DNA of 64,000 nt from Alteromonas confluentis. Its GTDB lineage: Bacteria; Pseudomonadota; Gammaproteobacteria; Enterobacterales; Alteromonadaceae. Under the pieces are notes generated by a model. The model ran no database searches. It was not told the origin of the DNA and was given only the letters and a program-made list of their open reading frames with translations. Positions 52,591 to 61,459 of the stretch are shown piece after piece. Numbering within the stretch: the first letter of the stretch is position 1; each line of letters opens with the position of its first letter. The translations under genes and the position numbers were made by a program. The stretch spans positions 1 to 64,000 of the forward strand of contig NZ_MDHN01000045.1 of the NCBI RefSeq assembly GCF_001757105.1, in the 5' to 3' direction.

Positions 52591-53409
52591 ATGAGCAACG
52601 CTAAAACGCTAATTTTCACTGATATGGACGGCACGCTGCTGGATCACAACACTTACAGTTTTGCCGCCGCCGAACCCACGCTAAAAAAACTGGAAGGCGC
52701 AAACATTCCGGTGATCCCAACCACCAGCAAGACATTTGTTGAATTATTGGCGCTACGCCAAACATTGAGTCTGAACGGACCGTTTATCGTCGAAAATGGC
52801 GCTGCGGCCTATATTCCTCATGGTTTTTTTAAGAAGAAGCCAGCAGGTACGGTTTGGCAAGATGGGTTTTGGTGCAAATCCTTCACTTCATCAAAAATGT
52901 ACTGGCTGAAGTTACTTGAAAAAGTGAAACCGGATTTTCAGGATGAGTTCACCCATTTCAGTGAAATGACCATTGAAGATATTTGCGAAGCTACCGGCCT
53001 CGACGCCGCCGATGCCACCCGTGCAGCGCAGCGTCAATTTGGTGAACCGGTTTTATGGAAAGGTTCTGATGAACGCAAAGAAGCATTCATCAAATCGGTA
53101 ACCGAGCGAGGCGCCTACCCTCTCGAAGGCGGACGCTTTATTCACATTTCCGGCGACTGCAATAAAGGTGCAGCTTTGGAATGGTTTGTTGATGAGTACC
53201 GTCGACAAAGTAACGAAGACGTATCCAGCATAGCGCTGGGTGACGGCAAAAATGATATTGCGATGCTGGAGGCGGCGAATATAGCGGTAAGAATCGCTTC
53301 TCCCAGCCATCCACCACCACCATTACAAAAAGAAGAAAATGTATATACCAGTACCCTACATGGCCCCGAAGGCTGGACTGAAGTATTGACCCAATTACTT
53401 TTTAAATAG
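52591..53409 (+). CDS. Glucosyl/mannosyl-3-phosphoglycerate phosphatase (HAD-IIB)
   Basis: A 272-residue HAD phosphatase. Motif I is FTDMDGTLLD with nucleophile Asp11 and Asp13, motif II is in PTTSKT, and motif IV is GDGKND at 217-222. The segment GRFIHISGDCNKGAAL is characteristic of the mannosyl-3-phosphoglycerate phosphatase family, which also accepts glucosyl-3-phosphoglycerate. It would release glucosylglycerate from the product of the next gene. Gaps are 2 nt upstream and 14 nt downstream. Which sugar it prefers cannot be read from sequence, but the neighbouring GT81 and GH13 genes favour glucose. Confidence 0.85.
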   Translation: MSNAKTLIFTDMDGTLLDHNTYSFAAAEPTLKKLEGANIPVIPTTSKTFVELLALRQTLSLNGPFIVENGAAAYIPHGFFKKKPAGTVWQDGFWCKSFTSSKMYWLKLLEKVKPDFQDEFTHFSEMTIEDICEATGLDAADATRAAQRQFGEPVLWKGSDERKEAFIKSVTERGAYPLEGGRFIHISGDCNKGAALEWFVDEYRRQSNEDVSSIALGDGKNDIAMLEAANIAVRIASPSHPPPPLQKEENVYTSTLHGPEGWTEVLTQLLFK

Positions 53410-53423
53410 GACACGGAGAACAC

Positions 53424-54647
53424 ATGGCTGATTTTTATCAAAATGGCGTAGTGACCACGTTACACAACTTATCTAGACGCCCCACAGAGGAACTTGAGGC
53501 TGAACTTTTACGATTTTCGCAGAAGCGCCCAATGGCTCTTATTTTACCTTCGCTGTATTCTGAGCTTGAAGGTGAGGCACTCCCTAACATCGTTACCGAA
53601 CTGACCCAAGTTCCTTATCTTTCTGAAATCGTCATTGGTTTGGACCGCGCCGATAAAGAACAATACAAGTCTGCACTGAAGTTCTTTGAAAAGCTTCCAC
53701 AGCATCACCGTGTTTTATGGAATGATGGCCCCCGTTTAAAAGCCATCGATGAAGAATTATCTGCTCTTAACCTGGCACCTAAAGAGCTCGGCAAAGGCAG
53801 AAACGTATGGTATTGCATGGGTTACATTCTGGCATCTAACCGCTCAGAATCTGTTGCGCTGCACGATTGCGACATTGTGACTTATACCCGCGATTTACTT
53901 GCGCGCCTGATTTATCCGGTGGCTAACCCACAATTCAACTATGAATTTTGTAAAGGCTACTATGCCCGTGTTGCTAACGGAAAAATCAATGGTCGGGTTT
54001 CGCGACTGCTGGTTACCCCATTATTGCGCGCGCTTAAGCGTACACTAGGCGATCACGAATACCTCGAATTCATGGACAGCTTCCGTTATCCGCTGGCAGG
54101 TGAATTTTCTTTCCGTCGCGATGTATTGAGCGATATTCGAATTCCAAGCGACTGGGGTCTGGAAGTGGGTGTACTTTCTGAAATGCACAGAAACTATAAC
54201 CATAACCGTTTGTGTCAGGCAGACATTGCTGATAACTACGATCACAAACACCAGGATCTGTCTTTCAATAACGACCAGGGCGGCCTGTCCAAAATGTCTA
54301 TCGACATTACCAAGGCACTGTTCCGCAAACTAGCGACACAGGGCTTTACGTTCAGTAACGAAATGTTCCGTTCGATTAAAGCAACATATTACCGTATTGC
54401 ACTGGATTTCGTTGAAACCTACCACAACGATGCGGTAATGAACGGCCTTACGTTGGATATTCACAACGAAGAAAAAGCCGTTGAATTATTCGCCAGTAAC
54501 ATCATGAAAGCAGGCACTAGCTTCCTGGAAAATCCGATGGAAACACCGTTTATTCCAAGCTGGAACCGTGTCACCAGTGCGGTACCAGATATTCTTGACC
54601 GCCTGCTGGAGGCTGTTGAAGCAGACACCGCTGAACTACTAGGGTAA
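53424..54647 (+). CDS. gpgS: Glucosyl-3-phosphoglycerate synthase (GT81)
   Basis: A 407-residue GT-A glycosyltransferase that joins glucose from an NDP-glucose to 3-phosphoglycerate. The DxD-type metal motif is DCD at 148-150 in ALHDCDIVTY. GpgS-like segments follow: CKGYYARVANGKINGRVSRL, YPLAGEFSFRRDVLSD, DWGLEVGVLSEM and the metal-binding histidine region DNYDHKHQD. It has no N-terminal signal or membrane segment. It is between the phosphatase (14-nt gap, GGAGAA before its ATG) and the GH13 gene (3-nt gap). Mannosyl transfer is possible but less likely given the partners. Confidence 0.87.
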   Translation: MADFYQNGVVTTLHNLSRRPTEELEAELLRFSQKRPMALILPSLYSELEGEALPNIVTELTQVPYLSEIVIGLDRADKEQYKSALKFFEKLPQHHRVLWNDGPRLKAIDEELSALNLAPKELGKGRNVWYCMGYILASNRSESVALHDCDIVTYTRDLLARLIYPVANPQFNYEFCKGYYARVANGKINGRVSRLLVTPLLRALKRTLGDHEYLEFMDSFRYPLAGEFSFRRDVLSDIRIPSDWGLEVGVLSEMHRNYNHNRLCQADIADNYDHKHQDLSFNNDQGGLSKMSIDITKALFRKLATQGFTFSNEMFRSIKATYYRIALDFVETYHNDAVMNGLTLDIHNEEKAVELFASNIMKAGTSFLENPMETPFIPSWNRVTSAVPDILDRLLEAVEADTAELLG

Positions 54648-54650
54648 CGC

Positions 54651-56414
54651 ATGACGACAAGTTGGGATCAATTACACGAAAAGGTTTGTAATCAATTACA
54701 GGCTATTTATGCGGATGTGCATCTGGAAATCCCGGTTGGTGAACTGGCCACGGAACTATTAGCAACCATGCGCCTGAAGGCTGACGAAGATATCGTTCAG
54801 CCAACACCATACTGCAATTACTGGGATGAAGAAGACATCATTATGATCACCTATGGCGATAGTGTGATCAGTGAAGGTGAACAGCCATTGTTCACGCTCG
54901 ATAGATTTCTCCATACCTACTGTAAGAACACAATCAACAAAGTACACATGTTGCCGTTCTTCCCCTATAGCTCAGATGATGGTTTTTCCGTTATCGACTA
55001 CTCCAGTGTGAATGAATCACTTGGAGATTGGGGTGATATCGAGCGATTGGCTAAACACTACGGACTGATGTTCGATTTAGTGATTAACCATTGCTCAGCT
55101 CGCAGTGCCTGGTTTGAGAATTTCCAGAAAGGAGAAGGGATCGGTAGCGATTTCTTCTTCACCGCTGATCCCAGTGATGATTTGTCAATGGTTACCCGGC
55201 CCCGGGTTTCTCCTCTATTACGAGAAACCCAAACAGCCACTGGTACGCAATATGTTTGGTGTACCTTCAGTCATGATCAGGTTGATTTTGATTTCCGCAA
55301 TCCTAAGGTGCTCCTGGCGTTTGTGGAAATCATTCGCCAGTACCTGGATAAAGGCGCGAAATTGTTCCGTTTGGATGCTGTCGCTTTCCTATGGAAAATA
55401 ATCGGCACCTCATGTATTAATTTGTTTCAAACTCACGAGTGCATTCGTTTGCTTCGTACGCTAATTGAACATGCCGACCCGACCGTCATCATCATTACCG
55501 AAACTAACATTCCAAACCGGGAAAACCTCACCTATTTCGGTAATGCTAATGAAGCCCATGCCATCTACAATTTTTCGCTGCCACCTTTGCTGGTAAATAC
55601 CTTGGTTACCGGAAATTGTGCCTACTTGAAGAACTGGATGATGAGCATGCCGCCGGCGCAAAACGGCACCACTTATTTTAATTTTATTGCGTCTCACGAC
55701 GGCATTGGTTTGCGTCCTGCTGAAGGCTTACTCGATGACGAAGAAATTTCTACACTGGTTCACACCATGCAGAATTTCGGCGGAAAAGTGTCCTGGCGGG
55801 CATCTGATCACGGTCAGCAAAAGCCATACGAGATTAACATCACGTTGTTTGATGCTCTGCAAGGTACCACGGCGGGGCCAGACAAATGGCAGATAGACCG
55901 CTTTATCTGTGCGCATGCCATCATGCTTGGTATGGAAGGTATTCCAGGACTTTACATTCATAGTTTGCTGGGTACCAGTAACGATTATGAAAAGGTTGCC
56001 AACACTGGGCAAAACCGCTCTATTAATCGTCATCGCTGGAATTTTGAAGAACTCGCTGCCCTGCTCGATTCGCCCTACTCCCAGCATCACAAGGTGCTAA
56101 CACGCATTTCGCAGTTAATTCGTATTCGTAAAGCACAACCGGCCTTTCACCCGAACGCCACACAGTTTACTTTACAACTCGGTGACACCTTGTTCGGCTT
56201 CTGGCGCCAGAGTCTTGATCGCCGGCAGAGTGTGTTCTGTGTAAGTAATGTGACGAACGAAGAACAGTCTATTTTGCTGTCGAGTATAAACTTGATTGGT
56301 ACCGATAAATGGATGGACCTCATCACCCGTGATGAGCTTGAAGATGTGGGTGGCTTCCTGCAGCTTAAACCCTACCAAACAGTGTGGATTTCAAATATGG
56401 AGTTTGAAGACTAA
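54651..56414 (+). CDS. GH13_18 phosphorylase, probable glucosylglycerate phosphorylase
   Basis: A 587-residue GH13 barrel enzyme of the sucrose phosphorylase type. The catalytic set is visible: nucleophile Asp242 in FRLDAVAFLWK, acid/base Glu284 in IITETNIPN and stabiliser Asp350 in ASHDGIGLRPAEGLL. The RPAEGLL loop is typical of subfamily 18 members that act on phosphorylated or glycerate-linked substrates. Next to gpgS and a phosphatase, phosphorolysis of glucosylglycerate to glucose-1-phosphate and glycerate is the best reading. Sucrose or sucrose-6-phosphate phosphorylase activity is the main alternative. It starts 3 nt after gpgS and ends the operon at a terminator. Confidence 0.82.
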   Translation: MTTSWDQLHEKVCNQLQAIYADVHLEIPVGELATELLATMRLKADEDIVQPTPYCNYWDEEDIIMITYGDSVISEGEQPLFTLDRFLHTYCKNTINKVHMLPFFPYSSDDGFSVIDYSSVNESLGDWGDIERLAKHYGLMFDLVINHCSARSAWFENFQKGEGIGSDFFFTADPSDDLSMVTRPRVSPLLRETQTATGTQYVWCTFSHDQVDFDFRNPKVLLAFVEIIRQYLDKGAKLFRLDAVAFLWKIIGTSCINLFQTHECIRLLRTLIEHADPTVIIITETNIPNRENLTYFGNANEAHAIYNFSLPPLLVNTLVTGNCAYLKNWMMSMPPAQNGTTYFNFIASHDGIGLRPAEGLLDDEEISTLVHTMQNFGGKVSWRASDHGQQKPYEINITLFDALQGTTAGPDKWQIDRFICAHAIMLGMEGIPGLYIHSLLGTSNDYEKVANTGQNRSINRHRWNFEELAALLDSPYSQHHKVLTRISQLIRIRKAQPAFHPNATQFTLQLGDTLFGFWRQSLDRRQSVFCVSNVTNEEQSILLSSINLIGTDKWMDLITRDELEDVGGFLQLKPYQTVWISNMEFED

Positions 56415-56431
56415 CACTGCTATCTACCCCG

Positions 56432-56480
56432 AAAAACCAGCACCTTCCAGCACATGTTGTTGTGGGTGTTGGTTTTTTTA
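56432..56480 (+). terminator. Terminator of the glucosylglycerate operon
   Basis: A 13-bp stem (AAAAACCAGCACC / GGTGTTGGTTTTT, one G-U pair) with a 20-nt loop ends in a T7 run 17 nt after the last stop codon. Confidence 0.75.
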
Positions 56481-56525
56481 TTTTGTTAAGCAATAATTCC
56501 TTTTTTCACCTGCGGTATACACATA

Positions 56526-57779
56526 ATGACTATCTCGACTTCTGCCCCCAATGGTTGGCTTCCCCTGGAAGATGCACTTCATAACGCGCTGTCACACGTT
56601 CAACCTGTAGTAGAAGCTGAAGCCGTAATGGTTGGCGATGCATTACACCGGGTGGTAAGTGAAGATGTGGTTGCTTGTGTAAACGTGCCCCCTGCCGACA
56701 ATTCGGCCATGGACGGATTTGCGCTGTACGCCAGTGATTCGCAGTCTGCACTGCCGTTACAGGTTGTAGATACGCAACTTGCCGGCATGCCGTTAAGAGA
56801 AGTGAAACTGGAAAAAGGTCAGGCGGTACGAATCATGACGGGCGCGCTGGTTCCCAATGGCGCTGATTGTGTTGTCATGCAGGAAAATACCACGCGTACT
56901 GACACTGATGTGGTCATTAATAAACCCGCCATGCCAGGTGAAAATATCCGCCGCGCCGGTGGCGACATTGCAACAGGCGCCACCGTTATAACAGCAGGCA
57001 CCCAGCTCACCGCCAGTCACCTCGTTCTACTTGCTTCAATGGGCATTGCTTCTGTTCAGGTTTTCCGCAAACTTCGGGTGGGTATTATTGCCACAGGCGA
57101 TGAACTAAAAACCGCCGGAGAAACGCTGGCTTCAGGTCAAATTTACGAATCCAACCGCACGGGTACCCGAGCACTGCTTGCCGCCGAACCGGTTGAGATC
57201 ACAGATTTTGGTATTGTTGCAGATGATAAAACGGCGTTAAGCGAAGTGTTTACCAACGCTGCTCACACTCAGGATTTAGTGGTCAGTAGTGGTGGCGTAT
57301 CGGTGGGTGATGCTGATTTTGTTAAAGAGCTGGTAGCAAGTCAGGGTGACATTGGGTTCTGGAAAATAGCCATAAAACCCGGAAAGCCCTTTGCGTTCGG
57401 CAGATTAGGTAATGCTGTATTCTGTGGCGTACCGGGTAATCCTGTATCTGCATTTGTGACCACCCAACAATTGGTACTGCCTATTATTAAGCGCATGGTG
57501 GGAGCGGCGTCAGAACAGGTTATCAAGCCCCTTACGATTAAGGCGACTCTCACGACATCTTTGCGTCGCAGAGCCGGTAGAAAGGAGTTTGTGCGAGCGC
57601 ACATGCAAAAAAACGCTTATGGCGATTATGACGTGGTTCCGCTGGCCAAGCAAAGTTCAGGTGTAATGACCACGGTCACGCAAGCCAACTGTTACATCAT
57701 TTTACCCGCAGAATGTTCTGAGATTCCTGAAGGTAATAGTGTTACTATTCAGCCGTTTTCATTGCTAGAGACCCAGTAA
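56526..57779 (+). CDS. moeA: Molybdopterin molybdenumtransferase MoeA
   Basis: A 417-residue enzyme that inserts molybdate into adenylylated molybdopterin. Expected segments are present: VNVPPADNSAMDGFAL, RIMTGALVPNGADCVVMQE, the MoaB/MogA-like domain with VVSSGGVSVGDADFVK, KPGKPFAFGRL and CGVPGNPVSAFVT, and the C-terminal beta domain. Length matches E. coli MoeA (411). No moeB or mog gene is adjacent; the MATE gene follows after 6 nt. The XdhC and MocA-like genes 3 kb away also concern molybdenum cofactor. Confidence 0.95.
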   Translation: MTISTSAPNGWLPLEDALHNALSHVQPVVEAEAVMVGDALHRVVSEDVVACVNVPPADNSAMDGFALYASDSQSALPLQVVDTQLAGMPLREVKLEKGQAVRIMTGALVPNGADCVVMQENTTRTDTDVVINKPAMPGENIRRAGGDIATGATVITAGTQLTASHLVLLASMGIASVQVFRKLRVGIIATGDELKTAGETLASGQIYESNRTGTRALLAAEPVEITDFGIVADDKTALSEVFTNAAHTQDLVVSSGGVSVGDADFVKELVASQGDIGFWKIAIKPGKPFAFGRLGNAVFCGVPGNPVSAFVTTQQLVLPIIKRMVGAASEQVIKPLTIKATLTTSLRRRAGRKEFVRAHMQKNAYGDYDVVPLAKQSSGVMTTVTQANCYIILPAECSEIPEGNSVTIQPFSLLETQ

Positions 57780-57785
57780 CCTTCC

Positions 57786-59147
57786 ATGCAAAGCTTCTTT
57801 TCCCCGCGTTTTGTTCTTGAGGGCAAACGCCTGATTAAACTCGCCTGGCCATTACTTATTGCGCAAATCACGCAAATGCTGATGGGCGTTATTGATACGA
57901 TCATGGCAGGTAATTACAGTGCCATAGACATGGCAGCGGTGGCGCTGGGCTTCAGTATCATTATTCCGTTACAGTGTTTCATTCAGGGCCTGGGCCTTGC
58001 CATGCCCCCCATATTGTCTCGACTTCACGGTAAAGGAAATACTTCTGATGTAGCTAACGCCGCGCAACAGGCTGGTTATCTGCTATTAGCTTGTAGCCTG
58101 GTCATCATGTTGCTGTGGCCCTTTGTTGAGTCACTGGTAGCGCTGTTTCCAATGGACCCGCAACTGTTTGCCATTACAGTAGACTATGTACAGTTTGTGC
58201 TTCTCTCCATGCCCGCATTTGCCTTATATCAATGGCTGAGAAATTTCTGTGAGGGTCTGGGTACCACCAAGCCAACCATGATTATTACACTGGTTGGGCT
58301 GGCGTGTAATATGGTAGGTAATTACATTTTTATCTATGGTACCGGTCCCATTCCAGCATTTGGTGGCGCGGGTTGTGGCATAGCCACGGCAATCGTTATA
58401 TACACCATGTTTTTTGCCACTGCGGTATATGTGGCGCTTTCAAGCAGACTCAAAAAATACCATTTGTTCACCCGTACCTATAAGCCTGAATTCACCATGA
58501 TATGGCGAACCTTTAAGCTTGGTCTGCCGGTGGCAATGACACTGTTGTTTGAAGTCACACTCTTTGCCGCTGTTGCGCTGCTGTTAGCCCCTTTTGGTCC
58601 GAGTACCGTTGCCGCCCATCAAATTGCCCTGAATTTCAGCGCGATTATGTTTATGTTTCCTATGAGCCTGGGCATGGCGTTATCAATACGCGTAGGATAC
58701 CGCGCTGGCCAGAATAATCTGACGCAAGCAAAAATGGTGGTGAAAAGCGGTCTGACTATCGGCCTGTTTGTCGCTGTACTCACTGCCAGTTTTACTGTTT
58801 TGGCTAAAAGTACCATTATCGCGCTCTATACACAGGATCAAGCCGTATTCGACCTCGCCAATTCGTTGCTGGTGTACGCCGCGCTATTTCAATTTTCCGA
58901 CGCCATTCAGGTACTCTCAGCTAATGCGCTACGTGGGTATAAAGATACCACTGCCATGTCAATAATTACCTTTACAGCTTATTGGCTTGTTGGCATGCCC
59001 ACCGGAATTATACTCGGCCGCACAGACTGGCTAACTGACGAACCCATGTCAGCTGCTGGATTCTGGATTGGTATTATTGTTGGTCTCAGCGCAGCAGCTG
59101 TATTACTTGGCGCTCGCGTTCGTTATATTCAGCGCCGACTTTCGTGA
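57786..59147 (+). CDS. norM: MATE family multidrug efflux transporter (NorM type)
   Basis: A 453-residue membrane protein with twelve hydrophobic segments in two MATE repeats (about residues 15-225 and 235-450). NorM-type segments include LAWPLLIAQITQMLMGVIDTIMAG, GLGLAMPPILSRLHGKG and the second-repeat LGLPVAMTLLFEVTLFA. These pumps use Na+ or H+ gradients to expel cationic dyes and fluoroquinolones. It begins 6 nt behind moeA and overlaps the end of the convergent rhomboid gene by 19 nt. Confidence 0.92.
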   Translation: MQSFFSPRFVLEGKRLIKLAWPLLIAQITQMLMGVIDTIMAGNYSAIDMAAVALGFSIIIPLQCFIQGLGLAMPPILSRLHGKGNTSDVANAAQQAGYLLLACSLVIMLLWPFVESLVALFPMDPQLFAITVDYVQFVLLSMPAFALYQWLRNFCEGLGTTKPTMIITLVGLACNMVGNYIFIYGTGPIPAFGGAGCGIATAIVIYTMFFATAVYVALSSRLKKYHLFTRTYKPEFTMIWRTFKLGLPVAMTLLFEVTLFAAVALLLAPFGPSTVAAHQIALNFSAIMFMFPMSLGMALSIRVGYRAGQNNLTQAKMVVKSGLTIGLFVAVLTASFTVLAKSTIIALYTQDQAVFDLANSLLVYAALFQFSDAIQVLSANALRGYKDTTAMSIITFTAYWLVGMPTGIILGRTDWLTDEPMSAAGFWIGIIVGLSAAAVLLGARVRYIQRRLS

Positions 59148-59794
59148 TCAACGGGCGCCTTCCACTGATCGCCAATCACCGGGTCGTCATCTTCCAGCAC
59201 TTCCCATGTGTAGACTTTTCGCACCGGTTTTGGGTCCTGCTTTCCAAATAATATTGCCGCGATTGCACCGCCTAATGCGCCAAAGAAATGTGCCTCGTAA
59301 GATATCTGCGGATCTCTGGGGAAGATAGACATCATCATGCCGCCATACAGGAAAAAAGCGATCATCATGAGTCCCACAGAGCGTTTATCTCTGCGCAATA
59401 TGGCAACGACAAACAAGTAGAAAAACAATCCATGGGCAACACCACTGGCTCCCAGATGCATGGATGGACGACCGAATAGCCAAACGCCAATACCAGAGCC
59501 TAGCCAGGCAAACAGTAAGACTTTCATCCGGGTTTTTGGATAACCGTATATAAGCGCAGTTCCAAGAACTAAGAGTGGCAGTGTGTTATGGAAAAGGTGC
59601 TCGTATGAACTATGCACTAGTGGTGCAGTAACAATACCATGCAGTCCCGCCATCGATAGTGGCGTGATACCGAGTTCTCTTAAAGGTAAATGAAAAAGCA
59701 CGCCAGCCGATTGGATTACCCAAAGCAAGGCAACGAATACTGTGCTTAATTTGATGGCCTGAATTAGCGCATCACGATTTAGTTTTCTGTTCAT
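59129..59794 (-). CDS. Rhomboid family intramembrane serine protease
   Basis: A 221-residue membrane protein with about six hydrophobic segments. The rhomboid catalytic dyad is Ser117 in HLGASGVAHG and His169 in YEAHFFGALGGA; the HxxxN motif (His66, Asn70) that stabilises the oxyanion is in YEHLFHNTLP. The soluble C-terminal tail of about 40 residues is charged. Substrates are unknown. Start 59794 (ATG) is preferred to a GTG at 59815 with no clear ribosome site. Its 3' end overlaps the convergent MATE gene by 19 nt. Confidence 0.9.
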   Translation of the reverse strand: MNRKLNRDALIQAIKLSTVFVALLWVIQSAGVLFHLPLRELGITPLSMAGLHGIVTAPLVHSSYEHLFHNTLPLLVLGTALIYGYPKTRMKVLLFAWLGSGIGVWLFGRPSMHLGASGVAHGLFFYLFVVAILRRDKRSVGLMMIAFFLYGGMMMSIFPRDPQISYEAHFFGALGGAIAAILFGKQDPKPVRKVYTWEVLEDDDPVIGDQWKAPVDHESRR

Positions 59795-59873
59795 CCAGAA
59801 AATATAAGGGCACACAGCAATAAAACAATCGAACGCGCTACTTTGAAAATTAAACGAACAGATTGCGTGAAGA

Positions 59874-60488
59874 CTAACGCCCTAATGCCTGCCAGTCAGC
59901 GGGCTCATCGATATCCATTGCGGCTTCTTTGAAAGGTACTGCAATACAGTGAGGCGCGGCGGCATTGAGTAATTTTGCAGCGCCCTTTTGCCCTGTCAAA
60001 CCTGCAAGTGCATCTTCATCGCTAAGCGGGAATATGGCGGGTGACATACGCACGCCTTCAGCTTCACTGGCTATACGCGCGTTTGGAAATATACAAGCCT
60101 TGTCCACCAGCTCTCGCAAACCTTCTGTGGTGACAAGCGGTGTATCTGCTAACCCAACCATGAAGTGAGTAGGATAAAGCGAAGCGGGAGTTGAATCAGC
60201 CAGCGTCATTGCGGCTCTTATACCTGTACTGATGCTTCCGCCCATACCTGATTGCCAATCTTCATTTTTTGCGATTCGTATAGCATGACCTGTGGACAGT
60301 GCTTGACGAAGTTCATTGTCAAAACGCCCGGAAACAATGGTAATTGGTAAGGCAGATAGTGGCTGATACTGCGAAATAACGTAGTGCAAAAGGCTGTCAC
60401 CGCTTGGATGCTCACTCAGCAACTTGTTACTGCCGTATCGACGCGCTTCCCCTGCTGCCAAAATAATAATCGCTAGTCTGACTGACAT
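59874..60488 (-). CDS. mocA: MocA/MobA-like molybdenum cofactor nucleotidyltransferase
   Basis: A 204-residue NTP-transferase fold protein. The nucleotide-binding motif is ILAAGEARRYGSNKLL near residue 10, with GMGGSISTGIRAAM and FMVGLADTPLVTTEGL further on. MocA-type enzymes attach CMP to molybdopterin to make the cofactor of xanthine dehydrogenase-family enzymes; GTP-using MobA is an alternative. It overlaps xdhC by 16 nt, and the XdhC partner supports the CMP form. No molybdenum hydroxylase is encoded in the window. Confidence 0.82.
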   Translation of the reverse strand: MSVRLAIIILAAGEARRYGSNKLLSEHPSGDSLLHYVISQYQPLSALPITIVSGRFDNELRQALSTGHAIRIAKNEDWQSGMGGSISTGIRAAMTLADSTPASLYPTHFMVGLADTPLVTTEGLRELVDKACIFPNARIASEAEGVRMSPAIFPLSDEDALAGLTGQKGAAKLLNAAAPHCIAVPFKEAAMDIDEPADWQALGR

Positions 60489-61459
60489 GGCCGCCCTTTG
60501 AGTGATGAACCAGACTTACCGTGCAACACAGCATGGGCTTGTGCCAGCATCGATAACGCGATTGATTCCGGAAGTTCTCCGCCGATGGCAATGCCCGCTG
60601 GCGCGTGTAACGTTAGCGGGAGTGACGATTCATTAAGATCGGCTTCAGATAACACGCGCTCTGCACGATGAGAAGGCCCTAAAAGTGCAAGGTACTTCAA
60701 TGACGCCGGGGTATCATTTGCCAAAGCGGTGAGCGTATCACCGTCCATGCGTACCTGGTGGTGCATCACAATAAGCGCATCGAGTTGGTGAAACCATTCT
60801 GCCTGAGCAATGTCGCCGGCAGGTAAGTCGGTTGTACTGGTAGCCGTTTTGAAGTCGCCGGCACGGGCATAACGGGCCCTGCTGTCGTTCACAATAACGC
60901 GCCAGCCAAGGCGAGCCGCCATGTCACACAGGGGCATTGCGTCGACACCACCACCCGCAATACCAAGCGTTGGCGGAGGTAAAAGCTCACAACAGAAATC
61001 TTCCGGATTGCTCGGCTTTTCAGTGCTGACCAATCCCGCGGGCAGACCCGCTCTGGCTGGCTGCGAATACCAGATAGATTGTTGTTGCTGCAAGCTATCA
61101 AGCACGCTCTGTAAACCTATATAGTCATTGTCTGCATTTACCGGCTGGAGCAATAAGGTCACTTCGCCACCACAGCCAATGCCCAGACGCCAGGCGATAT
61201 CGCCTTCTTCCTGCATATCATAAGTGACGATGCGGCTTTCACCGGTTTCCCAGCAACGCCTGGCCTGGTGCAATAAATCGCTTTCCAGACAACCGCCGGA
61301 AACCACACCTAATTGCGCGCCTTCCTGGCTAAAAAGCATCATCGCACCTGCCTTGCGGTAAGACGACCCTTCAGTGTTTATTATGGTGGCAAGTAACCAG
61401 TTACCTGCATCGCGCTGTCCGGCCCACGCCGACAACACATGGTAAATGTGGTGATTCAT
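60473..61459 (-). CDS. xdhC: XdhC/CoxI family molybdenum cofactor insertion protein
   Basis: A 328-residue protein that binds molybdenum cofactor, protects it and promotes its sulfuration before insertion into xanthine dehydrogenase-type enzymes. The N-terminal XdhC_CoxI part has WLLATIINTEGSSYRKAGAMM and GVVSGGCLESDLL; the C-terminal Rossmann part begins LGIAGGGVDAMPLCDMAARLG, where the usual GAGHVA is altered to GGGVDA. It overlaps the RDD gene by 4 nt upstream and the mocA-like gene by 16 nt downstream. Confidence 0.88.
   Translation of the reverse strand: MNHHIYHVLSAWAGQRDAGNWLLATIINTEGSSYRKAGAMMLFSQEGAQLGVVSGGCLESDLLHQARRCWETGESRIVTYDMQEEGDIAWRLGIGCGGEVTLLLQPVNADNDYIGLQSVLDSLQQQQSIWYSQPARAGLPAGLVSTEKPSNPEDFCCELLPPPTLGIAGGGVDAMPLCDMAARLGWRVIVNDSRARYARAGDFKTATSTTDLPAGDIAQAEWFHQLDALIVMHHQVRMDGDTLTALANDTPASLKYLALLGPSHRAERVLSEADLNESSLPLTLHAPAGIAIGGELPESIALSMLAQAHAVLHGKSGSSLKGRPCQSD

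Noticed and set aside
56526..57779. moeA as fifth member of the glucosylglycerate operon
   Set aside because: A terminator lies between them and the function is unrelated.
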